Shown here in pieces: positions 9,233 to 17,862 of a stretch of DNA of 64,000 bases. The notes below the pieces were generated by a model, which was given only the letters and a program-made list of their open reading frames with translations, did not search any database and was not told where the DNA came from. Both the position numbers and the translations under genes were made by a program. This stretch comes from Enterococcus gallinarum NBRC 100675 (GTDB lineage Bacteria; Bacillota; Bacilli; Lactobacillales; Enterococcaceae), in the NCBI RefSeq assembly GCF_001544275.1, contig NZ_BCQE01000020.1, forward strand, positions 1 to 64,000. Reading direction: 5' to 3'. Each line of letters begins with the position of its first letter. The first letter of the stretch is position 1.

Positions 9233-10537
9233 TTATGCCACTTCGTTTGTTGAACGATTCATTACGATAACGAATGGCAAATAAATAATGATCGATAATA
9301 AAATACAGATGATTTGTGTGACCACTGCACCGATGTCTCCTGCTGTAGCTAAGTAGGCATTGACGATTGGCGGCATTGGCCACGGTACCATCACAACCGC
9401 TTTTGCTGCAAAACCGATGGATGTAGCAATATAACCCACCGTGCCGGTAATAATTGGGGTCAGAATAAATGGAATCGCCAAAATCGGGTTCAGCATGATC
9501 GGCATCCCGAAAATAACAGGTTCATTGATATTGAAAATGCCTGGTGCTAAAGATAACTTCGTGATTTGACGCATATCTTCACGCTTGCCTGCAATTAGGA
9601 TCGCAATCAGTAAGCCAATGGTGACACCTGATCCTCCCATACTCATATACATATCCCAGAATGGCATCGTAATGATGTTAGGCACTTCTTTTCCTGCCTC
9701 AAAGGCTTCTGTATTCACGGCGATAGCCGCCAGTAGTAATGGTTCACGAATTGGTTTGACCATCTGATTGCCGTGGATACCAATGACCCAGAAAACTTGT
9801 GCAATAAACATCAACAACAAGATACCAGGCAGACCTTGTACTATCCCTTCTAATGGTTTTTGCACAATATTGTAAATGATATCGTAAGCATACATTCCTG
9901 TGATGGCTTTGATAGCAAAGCCAACTGTTGCGATGATCGTTACTGTTAATATTGTAGGGAAAAGTGCCGAGAAACTTGCTGAGACATTGGCAGGAACACT
10001 TTCCGGCATCTTGATTTGCAATTTTTTTTGGCGGCAAAGCCAGGCATAAAGTTCAATTGATAGGATTGCCACGAACATGCCCAAGAATAAACCTTTCGTA
10101 TCTGTATATTGTTTCGCTAAAACATTCTCGGCAATAACAGTAGCATCTTCATGTAAGAATTCAAAAACCATCGGATTGACCGATAAGTAAGACATCACTG
10201 CAATGATCCCAGGGAAAACACCATCGATTTTGTTCAGTTTTGCCAGTTCGATCCCAATTAAAAAAACAGCATAAATCGTTAGAAAACTAAGTGTTACATA
10301 ACTGACTGCTGAAGAGATCGGCTTTAGATTTTCTAAAAAGCTGAGCGCATCAATTTTTGCTAAGCCGTTCTCCGAATCAAAAACCATTGCTGAAAATAAG
10401 GTCCCAAAGGCACCTGTGATAATGACTGGTATCAAAGCGGCAAAAGCGTTCTTAATTACCATGATGTACCGCCAACTATTGATTCTCGTAGCAACTTTAC
10501 CTAATCCATTTGCCAATCGATCCATAAACCCTTCCAT
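9233..10537 (-). CDS. PTS lactose/cellobiose-family EIIC permease
   Basis: 434 residues with about ten hydrophobic segments and the GNQMVKPI and NINEPVIFG motifs typical of CelB-type IIC proteins. Start ATG with AGGAGGAG 5 bases upstream. It moves a beta-glucoside-type disaccharide across the membrane with phosphorylation by separate EIIA and EIIB. Neither partner is encoded nearby, so it must borrow them from another locus. Forms a two-gene operon with the GH1 gene. Control is likely dual: CcpA (cre at 10587) and the divergent GntR protein. Confidence 0.9.
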   Translation of the reverse strand: MEGFMDRLANGLGKVATRINSWRYIMVIKNAFAALIPVIITGAFGTLFSAMVFDSENGLAKIDALSFLENLKPISSAVSYVTLSFLTIYAVFLIGIELAKLNKIDGVFPGIIAVMSYLSVNPMVFEFLHEDATVIAENVLAKQYTDTKGLFLGMFVAILSIELYAWLCRQKKLQIKMPESVPANVSASFSALFPTILTVTIIATVGFAIKAITGMYAYDIIYNIVQKPLEGIVQGLPGILLLMFIAQVFWVIGIHGNQMVKPIREPLLLAAIAVNTEAFEAGKEVPNIITMPFWDMYMSMGGSGVTIGLLIAILIAGKREDMRQITKLSLAPGIFNINEPVIFGMPIMLNPILAIPFILTPIITGTVGYIATSIGFAAKAVVMVPWPMPPIVNAYLATAGDIGAVVTQIICILLSIIIYLPFVIVMNRSTNEVA

Positions 10538-10586
10538 TTTTACTCCTCCTAGCTCCTCTATGATTAACCAAAATCAACAAACCAAA

Positions 10587-10634
10587 TGCAACCGATTACA
10601 ATTTCAATTTACTGGATTTTTTTCATTCTGTAAA
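10587..10634 (-). promoter_or_regulatory. Promoter and cre site of the PTS-GH1 operon
   Basis: Reading the minus strand: TTTACA (10634-10629), 17-base spacer, TAAATT (10611-10606), then TGTAATCGGTTGCA (10600-10587), which matches 13 of 14 cre positions and lies around the transcription start. This is a standard position for CcpA repression. Confidence 0.65.
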
Positions 10635-10653
10635 TCGTCGAAAGAAGCAAAAA

Positions 10654-10689
10654 GCTGAGTATGTAAACGTCGAGGTTTACATACTCAGC
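10654..10689. promoter_or_regulatory. Perfect 15-bp inverted repeat, probable GntR operator
   Basis: GCTGAGTATGTAAAC and its exact complement are separated by 6 bases. The right arm overlaps the candidate -35 (TTTACA, 10676-10681) of the GntR gene, whose -10 would be TATGCT (10699-10704). The left arm lies 20 bp upstream of the PTS -35. On the minus strand the hairpin is followed by CTTTTTG, so an RNA role is also possible. Confidence 0.55.
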
Positions 10690-10724
10690 AAAATCGATTA
10701 TGCTTCAAAAAAGGAGGAAATGAT

Positions 10725-11426
10725 TTGGCCTACTATCATGATATTGCAGCAGCTATTCGTACACAAATTAGTCATGGAAAGTATGAGAAGAATCAGAAGC
10801 TGCCTAAACAAACTGAATTAGCCATTACGTATAAAACTAGTCGAGTAACCATTCAAAAGGCGTTGAATTTGTTGCAAGTAGAGGGGATCATCTATGCCAA
10901 AAAAGGCACTGGCACTTTTGTCAGTGAAGCCTATTCTACCTTCGATTATAACGCCCGAGTGAACCGCGGATTAACCAAACGCTTAGGAAAGACGGGCAAA
11001 CTCACAAGCAGAATCATTTCTTTTGATACGCTTTTGGCTGATGAGCAAGAACAATCAAAATTGAAACTTGGTAAAGAAGATCGAATCTATGATATTGTTC
11101 GTTTGCGATTATTGGATGATGTCCCTGTCGCACTGGAATATACCATTATGCCAGTCGCAGTGATTCCCGGCATCACCGAAGAGGTTCTCAAGGGTTCCGT
11201 CTATGAATATATTTCCAATACATTGCAGTTACCGATTGGAACATCGATTCGAAGGATCAAAGCCGACCGTCCAGATATCTATGACCAGCAGCATTTGATT
11301 TGTTCCCCCAATGACCCCATTTTAGAAGTCGAGCAAACGGTTTACTTAGAAAATGGGACACCTTTCGAATTTTCACAATCCCGGCATCGATACGATATGG
11401 GTGACTTTATTGTTGCTAATAACTGA
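10725..11426 (+). CDS. GntR family regulator, UTRA subfamily, TTG start
   Basis: 233 residues. The start codon is TTG at 10725, 7 bases after AAGGAGG. An ATG at 10720 is out of frame and soon meets a stop. N-terminal winged HTH (residues 1-68, PKQTELAITYKTSRVTIQKALNLL) and a C-terminal UTRA ligand domain (residues 90-230) that in this family binds phosphorylated sugars. Divergent from the PTS-GH1 operon, with a perfect inverted repeat in between, so it probably represses that operon and itself. The order resembles BglR/CelR-type local regulators. Confidence 0.87.
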   Translation: MAYYHDIAAAIRTQISHGKYEKNQKLPKQTELAITYKTSRVTIQKALNLLQVEGIIYAKKGTGTFVSEAYSTFDYNARVNRGLTKRLGKTGKLTSRIISFDTLLADEQEQSKLKLGKEDRIYDIVRLRLLDDVPVALEYTIMPVAVIPGITEEVLKGSVYEYISNTLQLPIGTSIRRIKADRPDIYDQQHLICSPNDPILEVEQTVYLENGTPFEFSQSRHRYDMGDFIVANN

Positions 11427-11447
11427 TCCTTCTTTTGATCGGTCAAA

Positions 11448-11490
11448 AAGCCCGCCATTTCTTGCTGCATTCTGCAAAAATGGTGGGCTT
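11448..11490. terminator. Bidirectional terminator
   Basis: 13-bp stem AAGCCCGCCATTT / AAATGGTGGGCTT (one G-U or T-G pair) with a 17-base loop between convergent genes. Confidence 0.75.
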
Positions 11491-11563
11491 CCCTCGGTTA
11501 CTGCTATTTTTTTGTTTCTATCACTTGCGATTTCTACCTGATTCTTTCTTATTGCGGCTGTTT

Positions 11564-12451
11564 CTAGTCAATATACCGAGTAACAACTGCCAATTCCGGC
11601 TCATAAGCAGAACCAGTGATCTTTGTTTTCATGACTTTGGAGCCTGGAGTCTGTGAGTGGATCATCTCGTCTGCACCTAAATAAAGACCGACGTGATGGA
11701 CTTTTCCTTTTCCCTCTTCATATGCGAACAACAATAAATCACCTGACTGCGCCTGTTCATAGGATCGCTGCACACCCGCTTGCGCTTGTTCAATGGTATC
11801 TCGAGGAATCAATATACCATTGACCCGATGCAAACTATACATAAACCCTGAGCAATCAAAGCCACTGCTGCTGATTCCTCCCCATACATAAGGCAAATCC
11901 AGAAATTGTTCTGCCATCTCGATCAACTGTCGGGGAGTTGTTGAGTTTCCTTGATCGATTCGTTGGGCTTGTGTTTTAGAAATTTCAGCTGGTCCTTCAG
12001 GTGTCATCACATGATACCACTCAGCGTCCTCAGAAAGCCAATCCAGCAGTGTTCCGAAAGAAAGGATTCTTTGATAATCTTTGAATTGCAGGACAGCTGT
12101 TGGTTTGATTACCGCTACCTTCTGATTGCCTTTCCCCAATCCATATTTCTCGTCTATGACAGTCAATACGTTACTAGGAACATACCCTGGGTAGCCTCGG
12201 GGATTTTTATTACTTGCTTGGTCTAAGACAAATATCTCTGCCCATTCTGCTTTTTCTTGAACGACTTCGACAACGGTCCCATAAAGAATCTCTGAATCAA
12301 CCAAGTCCTCTTCATAGAGAGTCATCGCATCTGCTGCTGATAAAAACGAATGGACTGCTTCTAAAGGTTGCGCATTGATTTTTGTTAAAACTGCATTTTG
12401 CTGCGGCTGTTTCCATAAAAAAGTCATAGCTGCTTGGACTGCTTTTTTCAC
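11564..12451 (-). CDS. NlpC/P60 cell wall peptidase with SH3-like domains (YkfC-type)
   Basis: 295 residues, GTG start at 12451 with AAGGAGA 6 bases upstream. Two SH3b-like regions occupy residues 25-165. The C-terminal NlpC/P60 domain has C200 (FDCSGF), H253 (VHHVGLYLG) and H265. No signal peptide is visible, so like B. subtilis YkfC it may act in the cytoplasm on imported murein peptides, as a gamma-D-Glu-diamino acid endopeptidase. It lies 92 bp downstream of a peptide-binding lipoprotein gene on the same strand. This supports uptake followed by cleavage of muropeptides; that link is inference. Confidence 0.85.
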   Translation of the reverse strand: MKKAVQAAMTFLWKQPQQNAVLTKINAQPLEAVHSFLSAADAMTLYEEDLVDSEILYGTVVEVVQEKAEWAEIFVLDQASNKNPRGYPGYVPSNVLTVIDEKYGLGKGNQKVAVIKPTAVLQFKDYQRILSFGTLLDWLSEDAEWYHVMTPEGPAEISKTQAQRIDQGNSTTPRQLIEMAEQFLDLPYVWGGISSSGFDCSGFMYSLHRVNGILIPRDTIEQAQAGVQRSYEQAQSGDLLLFAYEEGKGKVHHVGLYLGADEMIHSQTPGSKVMKTKITGSAYEPELAVVTRYID

Positions 12452-12543
12452 TAGGTTCTCCTTTGCTGATCTTTTACTAATTCTTCTTGCTTTTGCAATC
12501 TGATGAAAAATGAAACAACCATCATGTCTAGCCCACTGATAGC

Positions 12544-14199
12544 CTACTCTAGGGAAACATTCTTGTAATCATACGCTGCGCCAACACTATGAATGACTAA
12601 ACCATTGATTTTTGGGGAACGTAAATGAGCCTCTGCGCTTTGAAACAATGGAATCACGCCCAATTTCTTATTCAAAATCTGCTCAGCTTCTACCATGTTT
12701 TGCCAACGTGCTTGAGGATCGTTGGCATACGCATCGGATGCTTCTGAGATCAAGTCATCATAAGTATCATCCAACCATTTTCCGCGATTGTATGAACTAT
12801 CTTTTTTGAAAAGCTCCAAGAAATTGATTGGATCAGCATAATCCCCGATCCAATTGTTCATGACCATTTCGAAGTCTCCGCTATTTGAACGATCCAATCG
12901 TACAGAAAAAGGGACATTAGTCACTTCTACAGTCAATCCTTCAAGGGTCTGCTGGAGCGTTCCTTGAATGTATTCGGCTAATTTCTTTGATTGATCTGTA
13001 TCTGAGGTCAGTAATTCAAAAGAGAGTGTATCTTTTCCTAGCTCGGATTTCGCTTGCTCCCAAAATTTCTTGGCTTGTTCTTCATCATAAGGAAGCGAAG
13101 TCCCTGCATCTTTGACAAAATCTGTTTTCGTATCAGGATTATAAGCTAGGTCAGAAGGAACAAATCCTACAGCTGGAAGCGAGCCGTTACCTAAAATCTG
13201 ATCAACGATTTGCTGACGGTCAAGGCTATAAGAAATCGCTTGCCGCAACTTTTCATTCCGAAATGGTGAATCCTCTGCTGCTTGATTCATTTCTAGATAC
13301 TGGGTCGTCGCGCTCGGTTGAACAACATAATCCTTGTGGTTCACATTTTGCATCGCCAGTTCCCCACTCAACGTGATGTCATCTGCTTGACCATTCTCGT
13401 ACAAATTGTAGCTAGTTGAAGATTCTTTGACGACATCAAACTGAACACCGGATAATTTCACTGAGTCTGCATCCCAGTACTCAGGATTTTTCTTGAGTGT
13501 CCATTGAATATCTGTACCTGGACCGTCATAATCCTCCAATGTGAAAGGACCATTGTAGACTGCATTCGCACTTGTTAAGGCATATTGATCCCCATGTTCT
13601 TGAACAACCGCTTCACTCTGCGGGAAAAAAGTAGGAAAAGCGAGTAAAGATTTAAAATAAGGCGTTGCTTTTTCCAATGTAATCTTCAATTCATGACTCG
13701 TGACGGCTTCGATCCCTAGTTCACTTTTATCCTTCGTCCCATCGGAAATAGCTACAGCATTTTTGACTGGTGCTAACATGTAGGCATAGTTGGAGGCGGT
13801 AGCAGGATCAACCGTTCGTTGCCAGCTAAAGACATAATCCTCTGCTGTGACAGGTTCCCCATTGGACCATTTGGCATCTTCTCGTAATTTGATTGTGTAT
13901 ATCACCCCATCTTCACTGACCATTGCGTCTTCACTCGCACCGGCAATCACGGGTTCATTGTTTTCATCGAGGCGATAAAGTCCTTCATAAGCATTGTTCA
14001 AGGTAATAAAACTGTAAGAATCGGTTGCTAACGACAAATCAGCGCTCCCCATTTCAGCAGAAAACTGAACATTTAGCATTTGCTGATTGGCATTTGCTGA
14101 CTTGGTTGAATCTGTGGTTTTCGATGACGGCTGTTGACAGGCTGCTAGAAAAAAACTACAAACGATGAGTGATCCGATGACTCTTGCTTTGGTTGCCAT
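12544..14199 (-). CDS. Peptide ABC transporter substrate-binding lipoprotein (OppA/DppE family)
   Basis: 551 residues, start ATG with AGGAGG 7 bases upstream. Signal peptide with lipobox LAAC (Cys at about 21), then SBP_bac_5 features (NAYEGLYRLDENNEPV, WSNGEPVTAEDYVFSW). It captures oligopeptides, perhaps murein tripeptide as in MppA/DppE, given the adjacent NlpC/P60 gene. No permease or ATPase genes are next to it, so it must use a transporter encoded elsewhere. Confidence 0.9.
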   Translation of the reverse strand: MATKARVIGSLIVCSFFLAACQQPSSKTTDSTKSANANQQMLNVQFSAEMGSADLSLATDSYSFITLNNAYEGLYRLDENNEPVIAGASEDAMVSEDGVIYTIKLREDAKWSNGEPVTAEDYVFSWQRTVDPATASNYAYMLAPVKNAVAISDGTKDKSELGIEAVTSHELKITLEKATPYFKSLLAFPTFFPQSEAVVQEHGDQYALTSANAVYNGPFTLEDYDGPGTDIQWTLKKNPEYWDADSVKLSGVQFDVVKESSTSYNLYENGQADDITLSGELAMQNVNHKDYVVQPSATTQYLEMNQAAEDSPFRNEKLRQAISYSLDRQQIVDQILGNGSLPAVGFVPSDLAYNPDTKTDFVKDAGTSLPYDEEQAKKFWEQAKSELGKDTLSFELLTSDTDQSKKLAEYIQGTLQQTLEGLTVEVTNVPFSVRLDRSNSGDFEMVMNNWIGDYADPINFLELFKKDSSYNRGKWLDDTYDDLISEASDAYANDPQARWQNMVEAEQILNKKLGVIPLFQSAEAHLRSPKINGLVIHSVGAAYDYKNVSLE

Positions 14200-14336
14200 T
14201 CTTGACGCCTCCTATTTTTTCAGATAATTCCAAAAATTCCGTTTTGTTAAGTGAAGTTTACCGTGATTCGAATCTTTCTGTCAAATTCCCTTACTTGAAA
14301 GAATCATCAAAGATACCTAGAGAAAGGTCCTATGGA

Positions 14337-14369
14337 GAGTTCCTATGAAGAGTTCCTATGAAGAGTTCT
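14337..14369 (+). repeat. Short tandem repeat, 13-bp unit
   Basis: GAGTTCCTATGAA occurs at 14337-14349 and 14350-14362, with a partial third copy after it and a degenerate copy before it (GGTCCTATGGA). It lies upstream of the lipoprotein gene and of the Fur-boxed gene. No coding frame is kept across 13-bp units. Confidence 0.7.
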
Positions 14370-14447
14370 TCCTTAGCTGTTCTTAGGTAGGAAATAAACA
14401 TTTTTTTTTCACTAGGCAAGTATTTCCCAAGAAAAATACCGACCTAA

Positions 14448-14477
14448 TTGACAATCATTCTCAATTACAGCCATACT
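14448..14477 (+). promoter_or_regulatory. Promoter with overlapping Fur box
   Basis: TTGACA (14448-14453), 18-base spacer, CATACT (14472-14477). TGACAATCATTCTCA (14449-14463) matches 12 of 14 fixed positions of the 7-1-7 Fur box TGATAATNATTATCA and covers the -35. Iron repression of the next gene is inferred. Confidence 0.7.
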
Positions 14478-14537
14478 AATTGGAAAATGATGATGCAAAG
14501 TCAAATCGTGCATTTACCACAAAAAGGAGTGTTGTTC

Positions 14538-14882
14538 ATGTATATCAAAACTGTGACATTTGAAGTTTTAGCAGAAGCAAAAGAAACATTTTCAGAAAAG
14601 ATTCGCAAAGATATCGCCTCGATGAAAACGTTTGAAGGCTGTCTCCAATCTGAATGTTGGATCAACGAAAAAAAGGCATCAGTCGATTTTCAACTCGTAT
14701 CAAAATGGCAAGAAAAGAAACATTTCCAAGCCTGGCTAAAGCGGCCCGAACACTTGCAAAAACACCGTGAAGCTTATCGTGCAGAAAAAGAAGGAAACGG
14801 AAAACCTTCCGTAGTAATAAACAAGAGTGGACAAGATTATTCCTTATTTGACGACTCACTTGTATCTTCCAGCAAGAACTGA
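14538..14882 (+). CDS. Antibiotic biosynthesis monooxygenase-fold protein, probable heme-degrading monooxygenase
   Basis: 114 residues. Start ATG at 14538 with AAGGAG 8 bases upstream; an in-frame start 30 codons earlier would sit inside the promoter. The pattern EGCLQSECW...FQLVSKWQEKKHFQAWLKRPEH is that of the ABM ferredoxin-like fold, with Trp and His placed as in IsdG/HmoA-type enzymes. The overlapping Fur box suggests iron-starvation control, which favours heme iron release over quinone or polyketide oxidation. The assignment to IsdG-type activity is inference. Confidence 0.65.
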   Translation: MYIKTVTFEVLAEAKETFSEKIRKDIASMKTFEGCLQSECWINEKKASVDFQLVSKWQEKKHFQAWLKRPEHLQKHREAYRAEKEGNGKPSVVINKSGQDYSLFDDSLVSSSKN

Positions 14883-14917
14883 GTTGAAACTTATTTCAAG
14901 AAAGTTCAGCTAAAAAA

Positions 14918-14971
14918 GAAGGACAGCGCTTGCCGATGGGAATCCATTTCATCAGGCAAGCGTTGTCCTTC
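14918..14971. terminator. Bidirectional terminator
   Basis: 17-bp stem GAAGGACAGCGCTTGCC / GGCAAGCGTTGTCCTTC with one mismatch-type pair and a 20-base loop, between convergent genes. Confidence 0.75.
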
Positions 14972-14996
14972 AAGTGCATATCGCGTATTTGTCGTG

Positions 14997-15761
14997 TCAG
15001 CCCACCACGGTTAGTTCGTGGAGTGTCTGTCCGGATGGGTCTTTTAACTGCAACCAACCATTGGTCCCTCCGTAGTAAAGAAACAGACCAACCTCATTGA
15101 CACTTTTTAAAATAACTTCTTCTATCGTGCAATGATCCTTAATCGCTGCTTGATGATCTTGGCGGATTTTTTCTCCTAAGCGAGCAGAAAATCCCAAGGA
15201 ACCGTCTTTATTATAAGGAATTTCTTCGGCTAATTTTGCCCCTTTTTCAATTCGCATTTCATTGCGCTTTTGCCAATAAACAGTTGCCTGACTTCCTTGA
15301 CAGTCAATATAGAAAGGGCGATCCTGCAATTCTTTTTTCCATTGATGCCTTGCCTTTGTTTTTTTCACTGGGTCAATGGAAGTAGTATTTTGGTAATAGC
15401 CAAGTTTATCTAACAATAAGTCAAAATTTTTTGCGCAAGTTGCAATGAGCTCACTTTGCTCACCTGGGATCGCTTCACTTTTTTTCTTCAACAAACCATA
15501 CTTCTCCTGATAATAATGTGCAAGGTAAGGTGCCTGAATTTCCCAGCTAGGAGTAATACTAATGATTCGATCATGGGGCTGAGTCAAGTCCAGCAATGTA
15601 TCAGTTGTAATAGCTGTTACCGCATGATTCTTAACAAGAAAAAACACAGTATTATCAAGCTGTGTCACACGATCATGATCTGCAATTTGTAATAAACCTT
15701 GTTCATTGGGAAGCTTAAACAGCAACTCCTCTTCTTCTAAGATCACTAATTCAGCTCTCAT
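14997..15761 (-). CDS. Conserved-looking protein of unknown function
   Basis: 254 residues, start ATG with GGAGGAGAATG context upstream. I do not recognise the family. There is no signal peptide and no membrane segment. The protein is charged, with a helical middle (residues 80-190) and a C-terminal beta-rich end (LFLYYGGTNGWLQLKD). A segment SLGFSARLGEKIRQDH near residue 190 looks conserved in style but matches no motif I know. Monocistronic. Confidence 0.6.
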   Translation of the reverse strand: MRAELVILEEEELLFKLPNEQGLLQIADHDRVTQLDNTVFFLVKNHAVTAITTDTLLDLTQPHDRIISITPSWEIQAPYLAHYYQEKYGLLKKKSEAIPGEQSELIATCAKNFDLLLDKLGYYQNTTSIDPVKKTKARHQWKKELQDRPFYIDCQGSQATVYWQKRNEMRIEKGAKLAEEIPYNKDGSLGFSARLGEKIRQDHQAAIKDHCTIEEVILKSVNEVGLFLYYGGTNGWLQLKDPSGQTLHELTVVG

Positions 15762-16067
15762 AACATTCTCCTCCAGGCGTACGATTTTAATTTATTGTAC
15801 CATCATTAAGTCTTTATTGAAATTTATTGGCCGCCTGGCAGTCTATCGCAGCATACAAAAAACGATGATAGCAGAAAAATGGAGCCGTAACTATTAGGCA
15901 AGTATTCTGCCCTTGAAAGTTACTGTCCCAGACAGCAAAGGAAATTCTTTACTGAAAAAAATTTGGCTAACATCGTAAATATTATAGATTAAATTGTTAT
16001 TTTTAATTGTTTAGCTCATTATTTTCCTGTTTTTAAACAATAAGCTTTTGTCTTTTTTCAACTTTTT
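15762..16067. other. Intergenic, no gene seen
   Basis: 306 bases, AT-rich. Holds the upstream region of the 254-residue gene and the 3' flank of the 75-residue gene. I see no convincing frame or RNA structure. Confidence 0.5.
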
Positions 16068-16295
16068 TCAACTAAAAAAACATTCGACTAAAGCTGGTCC
16101 ATAGATTTCGTTATACCGAGCAACGACTCTTCCACAGCGTTCCTCGATTTCATCATGATCAATGCCATCATATCTTACAACACTCATCACCACACAGTTT
16201 TCCATTTTGCGGATTACCTCACCGATGATCCTCCTTTGCATACCTACCGGTTTACATTCATACGCTTTTCCTAAAACAATGTTATCACAATTCAT
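16068..16295 (-). CDS. Small protein of unknown function
   Basis: 75 residues. Start ATG at 16295 with AAGGTG 6 bases upstream; a TTG five codons earlier overlaps that ribosome binding site. Cys-containing soluble protein (NCDNIVLGKAYECKPVGMQ, then ENCVVMSVVRYDGIDHDEI). No signal peptide or membrane segment. Family not recognised. Confidence 0.55.
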   Translation of the reverse strand: MNCDNIVLGKAYECKPVGMQRRIIGEVIRKMENCVVMSVVRYDGIDHDEIEERCGRVVARYNEIYGPALVECFFS

Positions 16296-16409
16296 AATTT
16301 TCACCTTCAAATTTAATTTTTCTAATTATGTTATCATAATATCATCGTTTTTTAATAATTAAAAGTAATACGCATTGATCCGCACAAAAAACCAGTACAG
16401 ACAAAAAAA

Positions 16410-16490
16410 CCAAACGAATAGAAGTTGCCGCAGAAACAAGCCGGCAATTCAGCAACTTCAAGAATGAAAGTTGCGCTATCTATCGTTTGG
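16410..16490. other. Structured region with mutually exclusive hairpins
   Basis: Outer arms CCAAACGA (16410-16417) and TCGTTTGG (16483-16490) enclose competing pairs: GAAGTTGC/GCAACTTC (16421-16428 with 16452-16459), TTGCCG/CGGCAA (16425-16430 with 16442-16447), and GCAACTT with AAAGTTGC (16468-16474 area). Lies directly downstream of the fRMsr gene on the minus strand. May be a 3' UTR/terminator structure or a small RNA. Confidence 0.4.
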
Positions 16491-16537
16491 ATATTTCTTT
16501 TGTACCAGCGAACACGATTCGCTGCTCGTTTTATCAA

Positions 16538-16996
16538 TTACGTCCGTGCAGCTACTAGCGAAGCGGCAAATTTTTCTAAGAAAAGTTGATCGATCTCGTC
16601 ATAACTACTTGTTTTCGAACTATCGATATCTAATACTCCAATCAGTTGGTCATTGTCCAGCATTGGCACAACGATTTCTGACATTGCTGCCGAGTCACAA
16701 GATATGTAGTTCTCATGTTCTTTGACATTATCGATGATCATAGTCTTTTTCTTAGCAGCGGACTCCCCGCAGACCCCTTTTCCTAACTGGATGCGGGTAC
16801 AAGACACACGGCCTTGGAAAGGACCTAGAATCAATTCACCTTCTTGAAACAGATAATAGCCGGCAAAGACCGTATCTGGTAACGTTTCATTCAGCAATGC
16901 GGAAGAATTAGCCAGATTCGCTAACCAGTTACTCTCCGCTTCTAACAATCCTTTTAACTGAAGGAGCATCAGCTCGTATGCTTCTTTTTTCTCCAT
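16538..16996 (-). CDS. msrC: Free methionine-(R)-sulfoxide reductase (GAF domain)
   Basis: 152 residues. Start at ATG 16996 with GAGGTG 6 bases upstream. Single GAF domain with the full fRMsr signature: GPFQGRVSCTRI, GKGVCG and YISCDSAAMSEIVVP, giving the three Cys that bind and reduce free Met-R-sulfoxide using thioredoxin. Cytosolic repair of oxidised methionine. Length and motifs match YtsP/YebR proteins. Confidence 0.9.
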   Translation of the reverse strand: MEKKEAYELMLLQLKGLLEAESNWLANLANSSALLNETLPDTVFAGYYLFQEGELILGPFQGRVSCTRIQLGKGVCGESAAKKKTMIIDNVKEHENYISCDSAAMSEIVVPMLDNDQLIGVLDIDSSKTSSYDEIDQLFLEKFAASLVAART

Positions 16997-17180
16997 ATCC
17001 ATCACCTCTGCTATTGATTATAAGCAACTCGCAGAGTTTTGTCTTGGTAGAATTCTTGAATTTCGAAAACTCTTTCTTCTAAAATGGTTTCTTTCCTGTT
17101 TTCTTGGAAGAAACATTATGAAAGCATTACTGTTCTTTCCGCTCCTTTGCTCCTCAAAACCATCCCGATCGTCAAAAAAA

Positions 17181-17819
17181 TCAGGCATCAATAACTGTAA
17201 ATCTTGTTTGTTGATATTGAGGGACTTCTAACTCATCCAAGATAGCTTTCGCCAATGTTCCGCTAGATGTGACAGATTGTCCGGCATCATTTTGAAGCAA
17301 GTGATCTTTTCCTAATATAGCCGGTTTAGCTTCCCCAGCTTGGAAAAGATTTCCTGGAGAAATTCCTACCCAGTCAACATTTTTAACAGTTAATAAGAAA
17401 TTGTACTCGTCTAATTGATTTTCTGGAATCGCGATCCAGCTTTCACTATCAGGTGCTTTTTTCAAGTCATTGACATTCAAGTCGCCAGCATCATTCAGTA
17501 AACTACCCGCCCCTAAAATGAAGAACAATCTAGTTTTCTTTCCACGGAAAAGATGGATCAAACGGGCTGCTAAGTCGACATGTAGATAGGCTTGATCAGG
17601 GCTAGTAGCAAACGCATCAATGATAGCATCAAAACCTTCCAACTCGCCTCTTTTCAATTCAAACGCGTCTTTGGTTATTGTTTTGACAGAAGTCCCAAAC
17701 ATTTCCTTTGCTTTTTCTTCATTGCGTACGATAGCTACGACTTCATGTCCTCGTGCATTTGCTTCCCGATAAATCGCTGAACCAGCATTTCCTGTTGCAC
17801 CAATAATTCCAATTTTCAT
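17181..17819 (-). CDS. NAD(P)-binding Rossmann protein (NmrA/YwnB-like)
   Basis: 212 residues, start ATG 17819 with AAAGGAAGAG upstream; longer in-frame starts lack a ribosome binding site. N-terminal nucleotide-binding motif KIGIIGATGNAGSAI, atypical short-chain dehydrogenase fold. Usual role is an NAD(P)H-dependent reductase or a redox sensor. It pairs with an Rrf2 regulator gene just upstream on the same strand, as ywnA-ywnB do in Bacillus (from memory), but has its own promoter and operator (17863-17918). Confidence 0.8.
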   Translation of the reverse strand: MKIGIIGATGNAGSAIYREANARGHEVVAIVRNEEKAKEMFGTSVKTITKDAFELKRGELEGFDAIIDAFATSPDQAYLHVDLAARLIHLFRGKKTRLFFILGAGSLLNDAGDLNVNDLKKAPDSESWIAIPENQLDEYNFLLTVKNVDWVGISPGNLFQAGEAKPAILGKDHLLQNDAGQSVTSSGTLAKAILDELEVPQYQQTRFTVIDA

Positions 17820-17862
17820 TGCTCTCTTCCTTTCATCTTTCAACTTGTACATGTAGAAAAAC

